A DNA stretch of 64,000 nucleotides from JACVCJ01 sp052437175 (GTDB taxonomy: Bacteria; Bacteroidota; Bacteroidia; CAIKAF01), in the NCBI GenBank assembly GCA_052437175.1, contig JBQVOK010000003.1, positions 124,001 through 188,000 on the forward strand, in the 5' to 3' direction. Of the stretch, positions 17,173-26,119 are shown piece by piece. The notes beneath the pieces are model-generated. The model had not been told where the DNA came from. It saw nothing but the letters and a program-made list of their open reading frames with translations, and made no database searches. How positions within the stretch are numbered: position 1 is the stretch's first letter; each line of letters opens with the position of its first letter. The position numbers and the translations under genes are program-made.

Positions 17173-18072
17173 ATGCCCAACTGGAATGAGGTCCTGGCGG
17201 AGATCATTATGGAGGGAGAACGAAATCCTCTGCAAAATCCTTTGGATAATGTCCGTAGAAAGTATTTAAAACGTATCTCTGAAATTACAGAGCGAAATAC
17301 CATTGCATACTATTCCGGCTGGTTACAACGACCTGACGCACAGGACACAATCGTTAATGACAAGGATAAATCCGGATTTATGCTTACTATCCATAAGATG
17401 GACAGAAGTAAAGGTTTAGACCTTATCTTACACACTCCGGGAGGTGATATTGCAGCCACAGAATCCCTGGTTGACTATATTTATTCAATGTTTGGAAAAG
17501 ACTTTCGCGTAATTGTGCCTCAGATATCTATGTCCGCAGGCACAATGATAGCTCTTGCCTCTAAGGAAATAATTATGGGCAAACATTCCAATTTAGGACC
17601 TGTTGATCCACAAATGGGAGGTTTGGCCTGTCAGGCTGTGTTGAATGAATTTGAACAGGCAAAAGAAGAAGTCCGCGTGAATCCAAGCTCAGCAGCGCTA
17701 TGGCAGGTAATTATAAGCAAATATCATCCTACTTTCCTGGGAGCCTGTAAACAAGCGATAGACTGGTCTGAAAAAATGGTTTTTGACTGGCTTGTGAATA
17801 ATATGTGCAATGGGAATAAAGCCAAAGCAAAAAAGATAATCACGTTTTTTGCGGATCATTCCAAAAACAAAGCCCATGCAAGGCATATTTCCTTAAAGCA
17901 ATGTGAAGCAGCCGGTCTTAAAATAACACGTTTAGAGGACTTTCCTGATCTCCAGGATGCCGTTTTAACAACACATCATGCATTTATGCACACTTTCTCT
18001 AATTCTCATTGTGCTAAAATTATTGAAAATTGCAGCGGTGCAGCCTATATTGAGCAAGTTCTTTTAGAATGA
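17173..18072 (+). CDS. SDH-family Clp-fold serine proteinase
   Basis: 299 residues from 'MPNWNEVLAEI', a typical start for this family; a longer in-frame start at 17020 is possible but lacks support. The core has 'GLDLILHTPGGDIAATESLVDYI' and 'VPQISMSAGTMIALAS'. Ser121 in SMSAGT is the likely nucleophile, as in SppA/ClpP-like folds. The block 'HSNLGPVDPQ' follows. Annotated relatives are called serine dehydrogenase proteinases; their targets are unknown. The gene looks more AT-rich than priA and aspS beside it, which suggests transfer. A broken copy of a related gene lies 2.6 kb downstream. Confidence 0.8.
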   Translation: MPNWNEVLAEIIMEGERNPLQNPLDNVRRKYLKRISEITERNTIAYYSGWLQRPDAQDTIVNDKDKSGFMLTIHKMDRSKGLDLILHTPGGDIAATESLVDYIYSMFGKDFRVIVPQISMSAGTMIALASKEIIMGKHSNLGPVDPQMGGLACQAVLNEFEQAKEEVRVNPSSAALWQVIISKYHPTFLGACKQAIDWSEKMVFDWLVNNMCNGNKAKAKKIITFFADHSKNKAHARHISLKQCEAAGLKITRLEDFPDLQDAVLTTHHAFMHTFSNSHCAKIIENCSGAAYIEQVLLE

Positions 18073-18106
18073 GTTCTTTAACCTGAAAAGACTGTAATCT
18101 CCCCGT

Positions 18107-18114
18107 TATCTTTG
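18107..18114 (+). promoter_or_regulatory. -7 element of the aspS promoter
   Basis: TATCTTTG, a perfect match to TAnnTTTG, 40 bases before the aspS ATG at 18154. It excludes the longer in-frame start at 18112, which would lie upstream of the transcript. Confidence 0.6.
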
Positions 18115-18153
18115 GTATTTTTCCGATATTCGCAGTCAAATTACAGAAGCTAT

Positions 18154-19908
18154 ATGTTCCGTACGCACACTTGTGGAGAATTACGTGCCGGCGATGCCGG
18201 AAAGACCGTTACGCTGGCCGGCTGGGTACAGCGCAGCAAAGACCTGGGAGGATTATTGTTCATTGACCTGCGCGACCGTTACGGCATTACACAGCTGGCA
18301 TTCAACATGGAAACCAACCCGGCCCTCTGCGAGGAAGCCAAGAAACTGGGCCGCGAATTCGTGGTACAGGTAAAAGGCAGCGTGGCCGAACGCAGCAGCA
18401 AAAACCCGAATATGCCCACCGGCGATATCGAGATCATTGCCGAAAGCATCCAAGTACTGAACAGCGCCATTACCCCGCCCTTTACCATCGAGGACGAGAC
18501 CGACGGCGGCGACGACCTGCGTATGCGCTACCGCTACCTGGACCTGCGCCGCAACACGGTGCGCAAAAACCTGGAACTGCGTCACCGTATGGCCATTGAA
18601 ACCCGCAATTACCTGGACGGACAGCAGTTCCTGGAAGTGGAAACGCCCGTACTGATCAAGTCCACACCCGAAGGCGCACGCGACTTTGTAGTGCCTTCGC
18701 GCATGAACCCGGGCCAGTTCTACGCCCTGCCACAATCGCCCCAGACCTTTAAGCAGCTGCTGATGGTCTCAGGCTTTGACCGGTATTACCAGATCGTAAA
18801 ATGTTTCCGCGACGAGGACCTGCGTGCCGACCGTCAGCCCGAATTTACCCAGATCGACTGCGAAATGGCCTTCGTGGAGCAGGAAGATATCCTGGGTACA
18901 TTTGAGGGGCTGGTGCGTCACCTGTTCAAAACCGTAAAAGGCATCGACATTCCGGCCATGGAGCGCATGACCTATGCCGACGCTATGAAATACTACGGCA
19001 GCGACAAACCCGATATCCGTTTCGGCATGAAGTTCGTGGAACTGAATGAAATTGTACAGAACAAAGGTTTTGCCGTGTTCGACAATGCCGAACTGGTGGC
19101 CGGTATCTGTGCCGAAGGCGCCAACAGTCTCACACGTAAGCAGCTGGACGAGCTGACGGAGTTTGTAAAACGTCCGCAGATCGGGGCCACCGGCCTGATC
19201 TATTGCCGCGTGAACGAAGACGGCAGCTTGAAATCGTCTGTAGATAAATTCTTTAACGAAGACGAACTGAAAAAGTGGGCCGAAGCCTTCAGCGCCAAAC
19301 CGGGTGACCTGATCCTGGTGCTGGCCGGGGCTGCAAACAAAACCCGCAAACAGCTGAACGAGCTGCGCCTGGAGATGGGCACACGCCTCGGACTGCGTGA
19401 TAAAGACAACTATTCCTGCCATTGGGTGCTAGATTTTCCGCTGCTCGAATTCGACGAGGAAAGCGGCCGCTACCACGCTATGCACCACCCGTTCACCTCA
19501 CCCAAGCCCGAAGACATACACCTGCTGGACAGCAACCCCGGAGCCGTACGCGCCAATGCCTACGATATGGTGATCAACGGTGTGGAAGTGGGTGGAGGAA
19601 GCATCCGTATCTTTAACAAGGAGCTGCAGGCCAAAATGTTCTCCCTGCTGGGCTTTAGCCCTGAAGAGGCACAACGCCAGTTCGGCTTCCTGATGAACGC
19701 TTTTGAATACGGTGCGCCACCGCACGGAGGTATCGCATTCGGATTCGACCGTCTCTGCGCCCTGTTCGGGGGTGCCGAAGTGATCCGCGACTTCATCGCC
19801 TTCCCGAAAAACAACTCGGGCCGCGACGTAATGATCGACGCTCCCTCGGCCATACACGACGAACAGCTGCAGGAACTCAGCATTGCATTAACACAAAGCA
19901 CGGAATAA
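18154..19908 (+). CDS. aspS: Aspartyl-tRNA synthetase
   Basis: 584 residues, the bacterial long form with a GAD insertion. It begins with the anticodon-binding OB fold ('MFRTHTCGELRAGDAGKTVTLAGWVQRSKDLGGLLFIDLRDRYG'). Class II motifs follow: 'ATPEGARDF'-type motif 2 region with 'FRDEDLRADRQPEFTQID', and motif 3 'GIAFGFDRLCALFGG'. It charges tRNA-Asp in the cytoplasm. The stop is immediately followed by the acyltransferase ATG, so the two genes are probably one transcript. Confidence 0.97.
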   Translation: MFRTHTCGELRAGDAGKTVTLAGWVQRSKDLGGLLFIDLRDRYGITQLAFNMETNPALCEEAKKLGREFVVQVKGSVAERSSKNPNMPTGDIEIIAESIQVLNSAITPPFTIEDETDGGDDLRMRYRYLDLRRNTVRKNLELRHRMAIETRNYLDGQQFLEVETPVLIKSTPEGARDFVVPSRMNPGQFYALPQSPQTFKQLLMVSGFDRYYQIVKCFRDEDLRADRQPEFTQIDCEMAFVEQEDILGTFEGLVRHLFKTVKGIDIPAMERMTYADAMKYYGSDKPDIRFGMKFVELNEIVQNKGFAVFDNAELVAGICAEGANSLTRKQLDELTEFVKRPQIGATGLIYCRVNEDGSLKSSVDKFFNEDELKKWAEAFSAKPGDLILVLAGAANKTRKQLNELRLEMGTRLGLRDKDNYSCHWVLDFPLLEFDEESGRYHAMHHPFTSPKPEDIHLLDSNPGAVRANAYDMVINGVEVGGGSIRIFNKELQAKMFSLLGFSPEEAQRQFGFLMNAFEYGAPPHGGIAFGFDRLCALFGGAEVIRDFIAFPKNNSGRDVMIDAPSAIHDEQLQELSIALTQSTE

Positions 19909-20637
19909 ATGAAAAAACTGGCGGTAAAAGTCTGGCGCCTGTTCTTCTTCGCCAATTTCTTTTGCACCCTGATCTTCTTCTACCCCTTCTTTCGATGGTG
20001 GCTCTTTTCGGGGCCGCGCTGGTACAAAACCGCTCTGAAGGTACAACGCTTCTGGGCCGGCTGGCTCTTGTTCTGGTCGGGCATACGGGTACGCATACAA
20101 CATGCGGAACCCCTGCCGGAGGGCCCTAAAATATGGGTGGCCAACCATTGCAGCGCACTCGATATACTGATCATGTACGACCTGGTACCCGAATATTTTC
20201 ATTTTGTGGCCAAGCGCGAACTGGCCAACCACAAACTGTTCGGGGTAATGTTCGGCAAAACGCATATACCGATCCTGCGCGACAGTATGACCGATAGTTT
20301 CAAGGCCATGCAGCGGGCCGCGGACGATATAAAGAACGGCAGTTCCATTGTACTTTTCCCCGAGGGAACCATGCAGTATGAGCCGGGCAAAATGAACCCC
20401 TTTAAGAACGGTGCGTTTAAACTGTCGGCAGATACCGGCGCCCCCGTGATACCGGTAGCCTTCCCCGATAACCTGAAGCGCCTGCCCTTTACCTATAACG
20501 TATTGTACCCGGCCGGAGGCCCGGGCAAAGTGCGCGTATTAACGGGCCGGCCCCTGTACCCGGCCGATTTCCATAACGATGTAAAAGCGCTGAGCGAAGC
20601 GGCAGAGCAGCAGATACTGGAGATGCTGGGGCAATGA
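19909..20637 (+). CDS. 1-acyl-sn-glycerol-3-phosphate acyltransferase (PlsC-like)
   Basis: 242 residues with one or two N-terminal membrane helices. The acyltransferase motifs are N-H80-C-S-A-L-D85 (the HX4D catalytic pair) and 'VLFPEGTMQ' (residues 148-156, FPEGT block). 'PVIPVAF' forms the third block. The enzyme adds the second acyl chain in phosphatidic acid synthesis. It starts right after the aspS stop. Its own stop is followed within 5 bases by a fragment of an SDH-type protease gene. Confidence 0.9.
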   Translation: MKKLAVKVWRLFFFANFFCTLIFFYPFFRWWLFSGPRWYKTALKVQRFWAGWLLFWSGIRVRIQHAEPLPEGPKIWVANHCSALDILIMYDLVPEYFHFVAKRELANHKLFGVMFGKTHIPILRDSMTDSFKAMQRAADDIKNGSSIVLFPEGTMQYEPGKMNPFKNGAFKLSADTGAPVIPVAFPDNLKRLPFTYNVLYPAGGPGKVRVLTGRPLYPADFHNDVKALSEAAEQQILEMLGQ

Positions 20638-20641
20638 ACAG

Positions 20642-20932
20642 GATGTTAACCTGGGCCCTATCGATCCCCAGAAAGCTGGTATTGCCTGCCAGGCCATCCT
20701 GGATCAATTCCAAACAGCAACATTGGATATAAAGAAAAATCCCACGTCTGCTCCGCTTTGGCAGGCGATCATAGGTAAATATCATCCTACCCTTTTGGGC
20801 TCCTGCCGTCAGGCTATAGAATGGTCCGAAAAAATGGTTTCTGAATGGCTCCTGAACAATATGTGCGCAGGTGACGCGAGCAAAGTAAAATGCATATATA
20901 GAGCAATCCGTTCCGGTTTCAAATTAAGTTAG
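20642..20932 (+). pseudogene. Fragment of a second SDH-family proteinase gene
   Basis: An open frame here encodes 'VNLGPIDPQKAGIACQAIL', 'NPTSAPLWQAIIGKYHPTLL' and 'AIEWSEKMVSEWLLNNMC', which align without gaps to 'SNLGPVDPQMGGLACQAVL', 'NPSSAALWQVIISKYHPTF' and 'AIDWSEKMVFDWLVNNMC' in the intact gene at 17173-18072. About 80 residues match at clearly diverged but high similarity. The half with the catalytic serine and the C-terminus are missing, and after about 20890 the frame runs into unrelated residues. It has no start codon of its own near the front. It is a remnant of a paralogue, not a recent copy. Confidence 0.8.
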
Positions 20933-22518
20933 CGCTGTATCAGCAGTTTTTCGCTCTTTTCCCAGCCTTTTCCCTGTACACTGAGAATGTACATGCCCGC
21001 CGGGAACGCGCCCGTTTGGATATGGTGCTGTGTGGCAGAAGCGCTCAGGGCCGACTGATACACGATACGCCCGGAGGCGTCGCTCAGGCGGATGGTCTGT
21101 GGCTTTGCGGCCGTGTTCCAGTGTACGCTCAGTTTGTCGTCGGCCGGGTTAGGGATCAGCTCTATGCGAAACGCCGGCCCCGGGTATGCCTGTACGGAAG
21201 ACGTTACATCCGGCAGGGTAACATCCACGGTCGCTTCGCCATAACTGATGGGCTCCGCCAGTTCTGCAGCGGTGGCCAGCGTCGCTTTTACCACATTGGC
21301 AATGAATTCAAAATTGAGCGAGTCGGACACATCGTTGGCCGTATGGTAATTGTGATTGCGGAAATTGGCGCCGTCGGTAAGCATAAGGGCCTGGTAGCCC
21401 TTGTCCCAGAAAACGGCATGGTCGCTGCGGCGCAGGTCTGGTGCAATTTCAGAATTCCCCGGGGCTTCGATCGAGATCACACGCAACGCCGGCACATAGG
21501 CGGCCGCACACTGATCAAACTTCTGGCGCAGGGGCGAAGAGGCCGTATTGGCCACATTCGTAATAAAATTGCCCTTGAACGTATCTGCAGCTACGGCCGT
21601 TTCTGCGGCGGGGAAAAGCAGGCCGAAACCCGGGGGAAAGGTCTGGGAGTTGTTCCGTTCGGAATAATACCCGATCATTTCGAAATTGAGCACGCCTTTT
21701 ACCTGTTCCCGCGGCAGCAGTCCGTTATTCACATATTCGGCACTGCCCCGGAGCCCGGCCTCTTCCAGGTCGAACGCGATAAAACGCAGGGTCTTCTTAA
21801 ACGTATACTGGCTCAGGATACGGGCGGCTTCCAGCACCCCGATCACGGCAGAGGCGTTATCGTCGGCCGCCGGTCCGGCAGGTACCCCGTCAAAATGCCC
21901 GTCTATGATGTATACTTCGGCTTCATGGGTAATTCCCGGGGATTTCCCCAGTATATTCCCGGCCGAAATGCCGCTGTAGGTAAAGCTTTGCAGCGCCGTT
22001 TGCAGCCCCAGGCCCGAAAAACGGTTGTAAATGGTATCGCTCACATTCTGGAGGTGAGCCGCACCGGCGGTATGCGAACGCACCCCTTCGATGAGGCTCA
22101 TATCGTGCAGCAGGCGCAGGGTGTCAACCTGGTCTGCCATATCCTGTATGGGTACGTGTTTACGGTCATTGGCCACCACCTTCAGGCGGAACTGGTTCAG
22201 GGGATTGGTAAAACCCGTATAGTTCCACACGATCTGCTTTCCTGTGCCCGCAAACTGCGGAAAACCCACATTTCCGCTGAGGCCCGCCGGCTGTATCATA
22301 TAGCTGGCACCCATATCGTCGGACACGGTAAGGTATACTTCCAGGCTGTCGCTCTGTCCGTCAACCAAGTCAAAGTTCAGGGTAACCGTATTATTGAAGG
22401 TATCTGTAAGCGCGGTAAGGTTGGTTACCAGCGGCGCGGTATTCTGGGCCAGAGCCGGTGTACAGAGGCCAAAAAGGGCGGGAATGAACCATTTTTTCAT
22501 AGGGACTGTTTTTTTCAA
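20929..22518 (-). CDS. M28 family metallopeptidase with T9SS C-terminal sorting domain
   Basis: 529 residues with a signal peptide (start at 22518, or 22500 which also gives one). The di-zinc M28 site is visible: H208-F-D210 in 'IIDGHFDG', bridging D220 in 'AADDNASA', E252-E253 in 'FDLEEAGLRGSAEY', and 'RSDHAVFW'. The last ~80 residues are a type-A sorting domain ('LIPNPADDKLSVHW...GMYILSVQGKGWEKSEKLLIQR') for export by the type IX system to the surface. It is an aminopeptidase or carboxypeptidase by family. Its stop overlaps the end of the protease fragment frame. Confidence 0.88.
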   Translation of the reverse strand: MKKTVPMKKWFIPALFGLCTPALAQNTAPLVTNLTALTDTFNNTVTLNFDLVDGQSDSLEVYLTVSDDMGASYMIQPAGLSGNVGFPQFAGTGKQIVWNYTGFTNPLNQFRLKVVANDRKHVPIQDMADQVDTLRLLHDMSLIEGVRSHTAGAAHLQNVSDTIYNRFSGLGLQTALQSFTYSGISAGNILGKSPGITHEAEVYIIDGHFDGVPAGPAADDNASAVIGVLEAARILSQYTFKKTLRFIAFDLEEAGLRGSAEYVNNGLLPREQVKGVLNFEMIGYYSERNNSQTFPPGFGLLFPAAETAVAADTFKGNFITNVANTASSPLRQKFDQCAAAYVPALRVISIEAPGNSEIAPDLRRSDHAVFWDKGYQALMLTDGANFRNHNYHTANDVSDSLNFEFIANVVKATLATAAELAEPISYGEATVDVTLPDVTSSVQAYPGPAFRIELIPNPADDKLSVHWNTAAKPQTIRLSDASGRIVYQSALSASATQHHIQTGAFPAGMYILSVQGKGWEKSEKLLIQR

Positions 22519-22536
22519 ATATAAGATTTTCGGCGG

Positions 22537-23958
22537 CTACTCTGCCGGCATACAAATGTGTTTGTTACTGTACATTCGTCCCTGCGTGTCTGTTGCCCTT
22601 ACCGTATATATTCCGGCTTTAAGTTTTACGGTAAGCTGTTGTTCTCCTGCGGGTACATTTCCATCGAATACACGACTTCCGTTCATATCCGTTATTTCAA
22701 TCCGGAGTACGGCTTTGCTGTTTATTGTAATTATGCCGGACGAAGGATTCGGAAATACGCGGAAGAGATTCTCCGGAGACTCGTCCAGGCTGAAAGAACA
22801 AGCCGTGCCGGTACCCGGACTATTCCCGTTCAGGGCAATACGCTGTGCAAAAAGTTCGGTCATTTGCTGCGTGCGGTTCTGCCAGTTATCTACAGAATGC
22901 CCGTTATCCAGGCAATCGTTCATATACTCATAATTTTCAATGATCTCTGCCTGTACCTGTGTGCCACCGATACCGGCTACTGCCAGCTGCTGCTGCAGGC
23001 CTTTTCCACCCCAGGCCGAGGGATATTTCGCATAGGGCTGGCACAGATTCAGCGGAGTAAAGCACTCCCAGTCCAAACGCCCCAGCAGGCGGCCATAAAC
23101 ATAATTAACCACTACATCCGAACCCTGGTGAAACAGGTAAACGGGGCCCTGAAAGCCACTGCTGTTATTCAGTACCGGCTTGTAGAGCAGACCGCCGTAA
23201 AAGGAACCCAGCCCCTGCACCGATGCATCGTAAAGGCCTACATTCAGGGTTCCGTCAATGCTTCCCAGGTCGGGGCGGGCCAGCGAATAACCCTGCGGCA
23301 GACAGTTCTGGAGCGAAGCTGCTGGTTGCGGAGCATCTGGCATCGCTGCGCAATAGGCCGGTTTTTCCGAAGGATCATTTAAAAAGGCCGCATCTACGGA
23401 CACAAAAGCACCGGCGCTTTCACCGGCGATAAAGACATTGTTTACATCGGCGGAGTCGAGTGCCGCACGACCCTTCATAAACCGTATAGCCCCCTTTGCA
23501 TCCTGCTGGCCCCGGTAATTGGCCCGCAGCACTTCTGCACTGTCGGCCACATAGCCACAGGGGGCTGCCAGCTGGGGCGTACAAAGTGCGTATTGTACGT
23601 GCGAAGAGGTCTTATGCGTGCCCAGGCGATAGTTGATGGCGGCCACTACCCATCCCTTACGGGCCATTTCGCCCGCTATGTTTACCATGAGGCCGTCCTG
23701 CTTTGAGCCGCCGACCCAGGCACCACCGTGCACCAGCACCAGTATCGGACGCCGGCAGTTATCATCGCCGATCGGTTTGTAAATGTCCATATACAGGGTT
23801 TCGGTCTGTCCCGCATAATTCAGGGCCGAACCATATACCACGTTCTGTTCAGTACGAAACGCATACAGGTTCTCCGTATAGGGCAGCTGCGCCCTCAGGC
23901 AGAAAGTCAGGCCCAGTGCGCCGGCCAGGAGTATTGTCTTCATCCGGTTGAGGTTCAT
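22537..23958 (-). CDS. Alpha/beta-hydrolase (esterase-like) with T9SS C-terminal sorting domain
   Basis: 473 residues from 23958 (468 if the ATG at 23943 is used); both give a signal peptide ending 'CLRAQ'. The hydrolase core has the oxyanion segment H77-G-G-A-W81 and nucleophile elbow G-E-S181-A-G, as in carboxylesterase/lipase (HSL/BD-FAE type) enzymes. The C-terminal ~80 residues ('RVFPNPSSGIITINSKAVLRIEI...AGIYTVRATDTQGRMYSNKHI') are a type-A T9SS sorting domain. The open frame continues far upstream, but that part is the antisense of the S9 peptidase gene. It lies 18 bases upstream of the M28 gene on the same strand. Confidence 0.85.
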   Translation of the reverse strand: MNLNRMKTILLAGALGLTFCLRAQLPYTENLYAFRTEQNVVYGSALNYAGQTETLYMDIYKPIGDDNCRRPILVLVHGGAWVGGSKQDGLMVNIAGEMARKGWVVAAINYRLGTHKTSSHVQYALCTPQLAAPCGYVADSAEVLRANYRGQQDAKGAIRFMKGRAALDSADVNNVFIAGESAGAFVSVDAAFLNDPSEKPAYCAAMPDAPQPAASLQNCLPQGYSLARPDLGSIDGTLNVGLYDASVQGLGSFYGGLLYKPVLNNSSGFQGPVYLFHQGSDVVVNYVYGRLLGRLDWECFTPLNLCQPYAKYPSAWGGKGLQQQLAVAGIGGTQVQAEIIENYEYMNDCLDNGHSVDNWQNRTQQMTELFAQRIALNGNSPGTGTACSFSLDESPENLFRVFPNPSSGIITINSKAVLRIEITDMNGSRVFDGNVPAGEQQLTVKLKAGIYTVRATDTQGRMYSNKHICMPAE

Positions 23959-24060
23959 AAAAGTACAAGATACCGAAAAAAGAACGAATAAATCCTTTTC
24001 CACTGCACAACGTCTGCCTCCGTCATTTTTTATTATTTTTCGGCCAAATCCAGAAATAGC

Positions 24061-25983
24061 ATGATGCATCGTTATGTAACCGTATTGGGTTTTGTGCTGG
24101 CCGGCAGCCTGAGCGCCGCAGCCCAGAGCACAACCCTGACTCCCGAGACCCTTTGGTCGCTGGGACGTGTAAGTCCGCTCGGAATTACCACCGACAAACA
24201 GTTTGTGATCTACCAGGTTTCCACACCGGATATGGCCGCAAACGCCTCCAGTAAAAAATACTATAAAATTCCCGTTGCCGGCGGTACCCCGCTGGAAATA
24301 AGCGACTTTAAAAGCCTTATCCCCAATAAGGACGTTTCCCCCGATGGCAGTAAGGAAATACAGGTAGAGCGGGTAAAAGTACGCAAGGTGAACGCCATCG
24401 ACTATTACCCCGAAATGGGCAAGGCCCAGGTGCAGATCTACGACGGGCTGCATTACCGCCACTGGGACAGCTGGCAGGACGGTTCCTTTAACCACCTGGT
24501 GATCTACGGCGCCAAAGGTTCGCGCTCGGCCTCCCGCATTAAAGATATCATGGAAAATGAACCTTATCATACGCCTACCGTACCTTTTGGCGGTGACGAA
24601 GATTATACCTGGAGCCCCGACGGAAAAAGCATCGTTTACGTGTGCAAAAAAAGCGAGGGCACGGCCTATGTGACCAGCACCAATACCGATCTGTTCGAAT
24701 ACAACGTGGAAAGCGGTCTTACCACCAATCTTACCCCCGGCCGCAAAGGATACGATACCCATCCCCTGTTCCACAGCAGCGGCACCCTGGCCTGGCTCAG
24801 CATGGCCCGCGACGGTTATGAGGCCGATAAGAACGACATTATTGTAAAGGGCAAAGCCGGCGAAATGAACCTCACGGCAGGCTGGGACGGCACGGTAAGC
24901 AGCTTTGCCTGGGCCGAGGACGGCAAAAAACTCTTCTTTGTAGCAGCGGTAAAAGGCACCGAACAACTGTTCGAAGTAGATTATCCGGGTCTTACCAAAA
25001 AGATGCCCGTTGTAAAACAGATCACTAAGGGTGATTTTAACGTACAGCAGATCGTTGGTCAGGCCGGGAATACACTCATCGTTTCCCGCTGCGATTTCAA
25101 TACCGCCTCCGAACTGTATACCGTAAACCTGGCTGACGGCAGCATGAAGGCCCTTACCCATGTGAACGATGCCGCCTACGCCGGTATCAAAAAGTGTAAG
25201 GCAGAAGGCCGTTTCAGTAAAACGCACGACGGTAAGGACCTGTTCAGCTGGGTGATATACCCGCCAGATTTCGACCCGGCTAAAAAATACCCCACCCTGC
25301 TTTACTGCCAGGGCGGACCACAAAGTGCACTGAGCCAGTTTTATTCTTTCCGCTGGAATTTTCAGCTGATGGCCTCCATGGGTTACATTGTGGTGGCACC
25401 TAACCGCCGCGGTATGCCGGGTTGGGGTGTGGAATGGAACGAAGCCATTAGTAAGGACTGGGGCGGCGGAGCCATGCAGGATTACCTTACGGCCATCGAC
25501 GATATTTCCAAAGAGAGTTATGTGGACAAAGAACGCCTCGGTTGCGTGGGCGCCAGTTACGGCGGCTATTCCGTATTTTACCTGGCCGGTATCCACCAGA
25601 AGCGCTTCAAATCCTTCATTTCACACTGCGGGGTGTTCGACCTGCGCAGTATGTACGGTACCACCGAAGAAATGTTCTTCGTGAACTTTGATATGGGCGG
25701 CGCCTACTGGGCCAAAGACAATGCGGCCGCGCAAAAGACCATGGAAAAATTCGACCCCAGCAGCCTGGTAAGCAACTGGGATACACCCATTATGATCATC
25801 CAGGGCGGTAAAGACTACCGTGTACCCATCGGTCAGGGCCAGGAGGCCTTTAATGCCGCACAGCTGCAGGGCATCAAAAGCCGTTTTGTCTACTTCCCGG
25901 AAGAAAACCACTGGGTAAGTCAACCCCAGAACGGACTCACCTGGCAGCGCGAGTTCTTCCGCTGGTTAAAAGAAACATTATAA
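24061..25983 (+). CDS. S9 family serine peptidase (prolyl-oligopeptidase/DPP-like)
   Basis: 640 residues with a signal peptide (...LAGSLSAAAQ). An N-terminal beta-propeller ('YTWSPDGKSIVYVCKK', 'FAWAEDGKKLFFVAAVKG') precedes a C-terminal alpha/beta hydrolase. The nucleophile is in 'GCVGASYGGYSVF' (about S503), the aspartate in 'IIQGGKDYRVP' and the histidine in 'EENHWV'. Such exported enzymes remove dipeptides or cut after proline in the periplasm or at the surface. It is divergent from the esterase gene and ends in a clear terminator. Confidence 0.93.
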   Translation: MMHRYVTVLGFVLAGSLSAAAQSTTLTPETLWSLGRVSPLGITTDKQFVIYQVSTPDMAANASSKKYYKIPVAGGTPLEISDFKSLIPNKDVSPDGSKEIQVERVKVRKVNAIDYYPEMGKAQVQIYDGLHYRHWDSWQDGSFNHLVIYGAKGSRSASRIKDIMENEPYHTPTVPFGGDEDYTWSPDGKSIVYVCKKSEGTAYVTSTNTDLFEYNVESGLTTNLTPGRKGYDTHPLFHSSGTLAWLSMARDGYEADKNDIIVKGKAGEMNLTAGWDGTVSSFAWAEDGKKLFFVAAVKGTEQLFEVDYPGLTKKMPVVKQITKGDFNVQQIVGQAGNTLIVSRCDFNTASELYTVNLADGSMKALTHVNDAAYAGIKKCKAEGRFSKTHDGKDLFSWVIYPPDFDPAKKYPTLLYCQGGPQSALSQFYSFRWNFQLMASMGYIVVAPNRRGMPGWGVEWNEAISKDWGGGAMQDYLTAIDDISKESYVDKERLGCVGASYGGYSVFYLAGIHQKRFKSFISHCGVFDLRSMYGTTEEMFFVNFDMGGAYWAKDNAAAQKTMEKFDPSSLVSNWDTPIMIIQGGKDYRVPIGQGQEAFNAAQLQGIKSRFVYFPEENHWVSQPQNGLTWQREFFRWLKETL

Positions 25984-26001
25984 GTCATTTACTCTTTTGT
26001 G

Positions 26002-26037
26002 AAGAGGGCTGATCCGACGGGTCGGTCCTCTTTTTTT
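26002..26037 (+). terminator. Rho-independent terminator after the S9 peptidase gene
   Basis: AAGAGG (26002-26007) pairs with CCTCTT (26027-26032), with an inner CCGA/TCGG stem. A run of seven T's follows. Confidence 0.75.
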
Positions 26038-26074
26038 GTATATCCGCAGGAAGAAAATTCCCCCTATCCGGGGC

Positions 26075-26103
26075 TTGTACGCCCGACATATTTTTTACTT
26101 TTG
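26075..26103 (+). promoter_or_regulatory. fumC promoter (-33 TTG / -7 TACTTTTG)
   Basis: TTG (26075-26077), 18 bases, TACTTTTG (26096-26103). The fumC ATG follows 17 bases later, which supports the start at 26120 over the longer in-frame start at 26036. Confidence 0.7.
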
Positions 26104-26119
26104 GGCAAACATTTGCAAC

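Noticed and set aside
21016..22524. 502-codon plus-strand frame opposite the M28 peptidase gene
   Set aside because: Antisense of a gene with complete zinc ligands and T9SS tail; no recognisable protein features.
23959..25596. N-terminal extension of the esterase frame to 1019 codons
   Set aside because: The added part is the exact antisense of the S9 peptidase gene; a signal peptide begins at 23958/23943.
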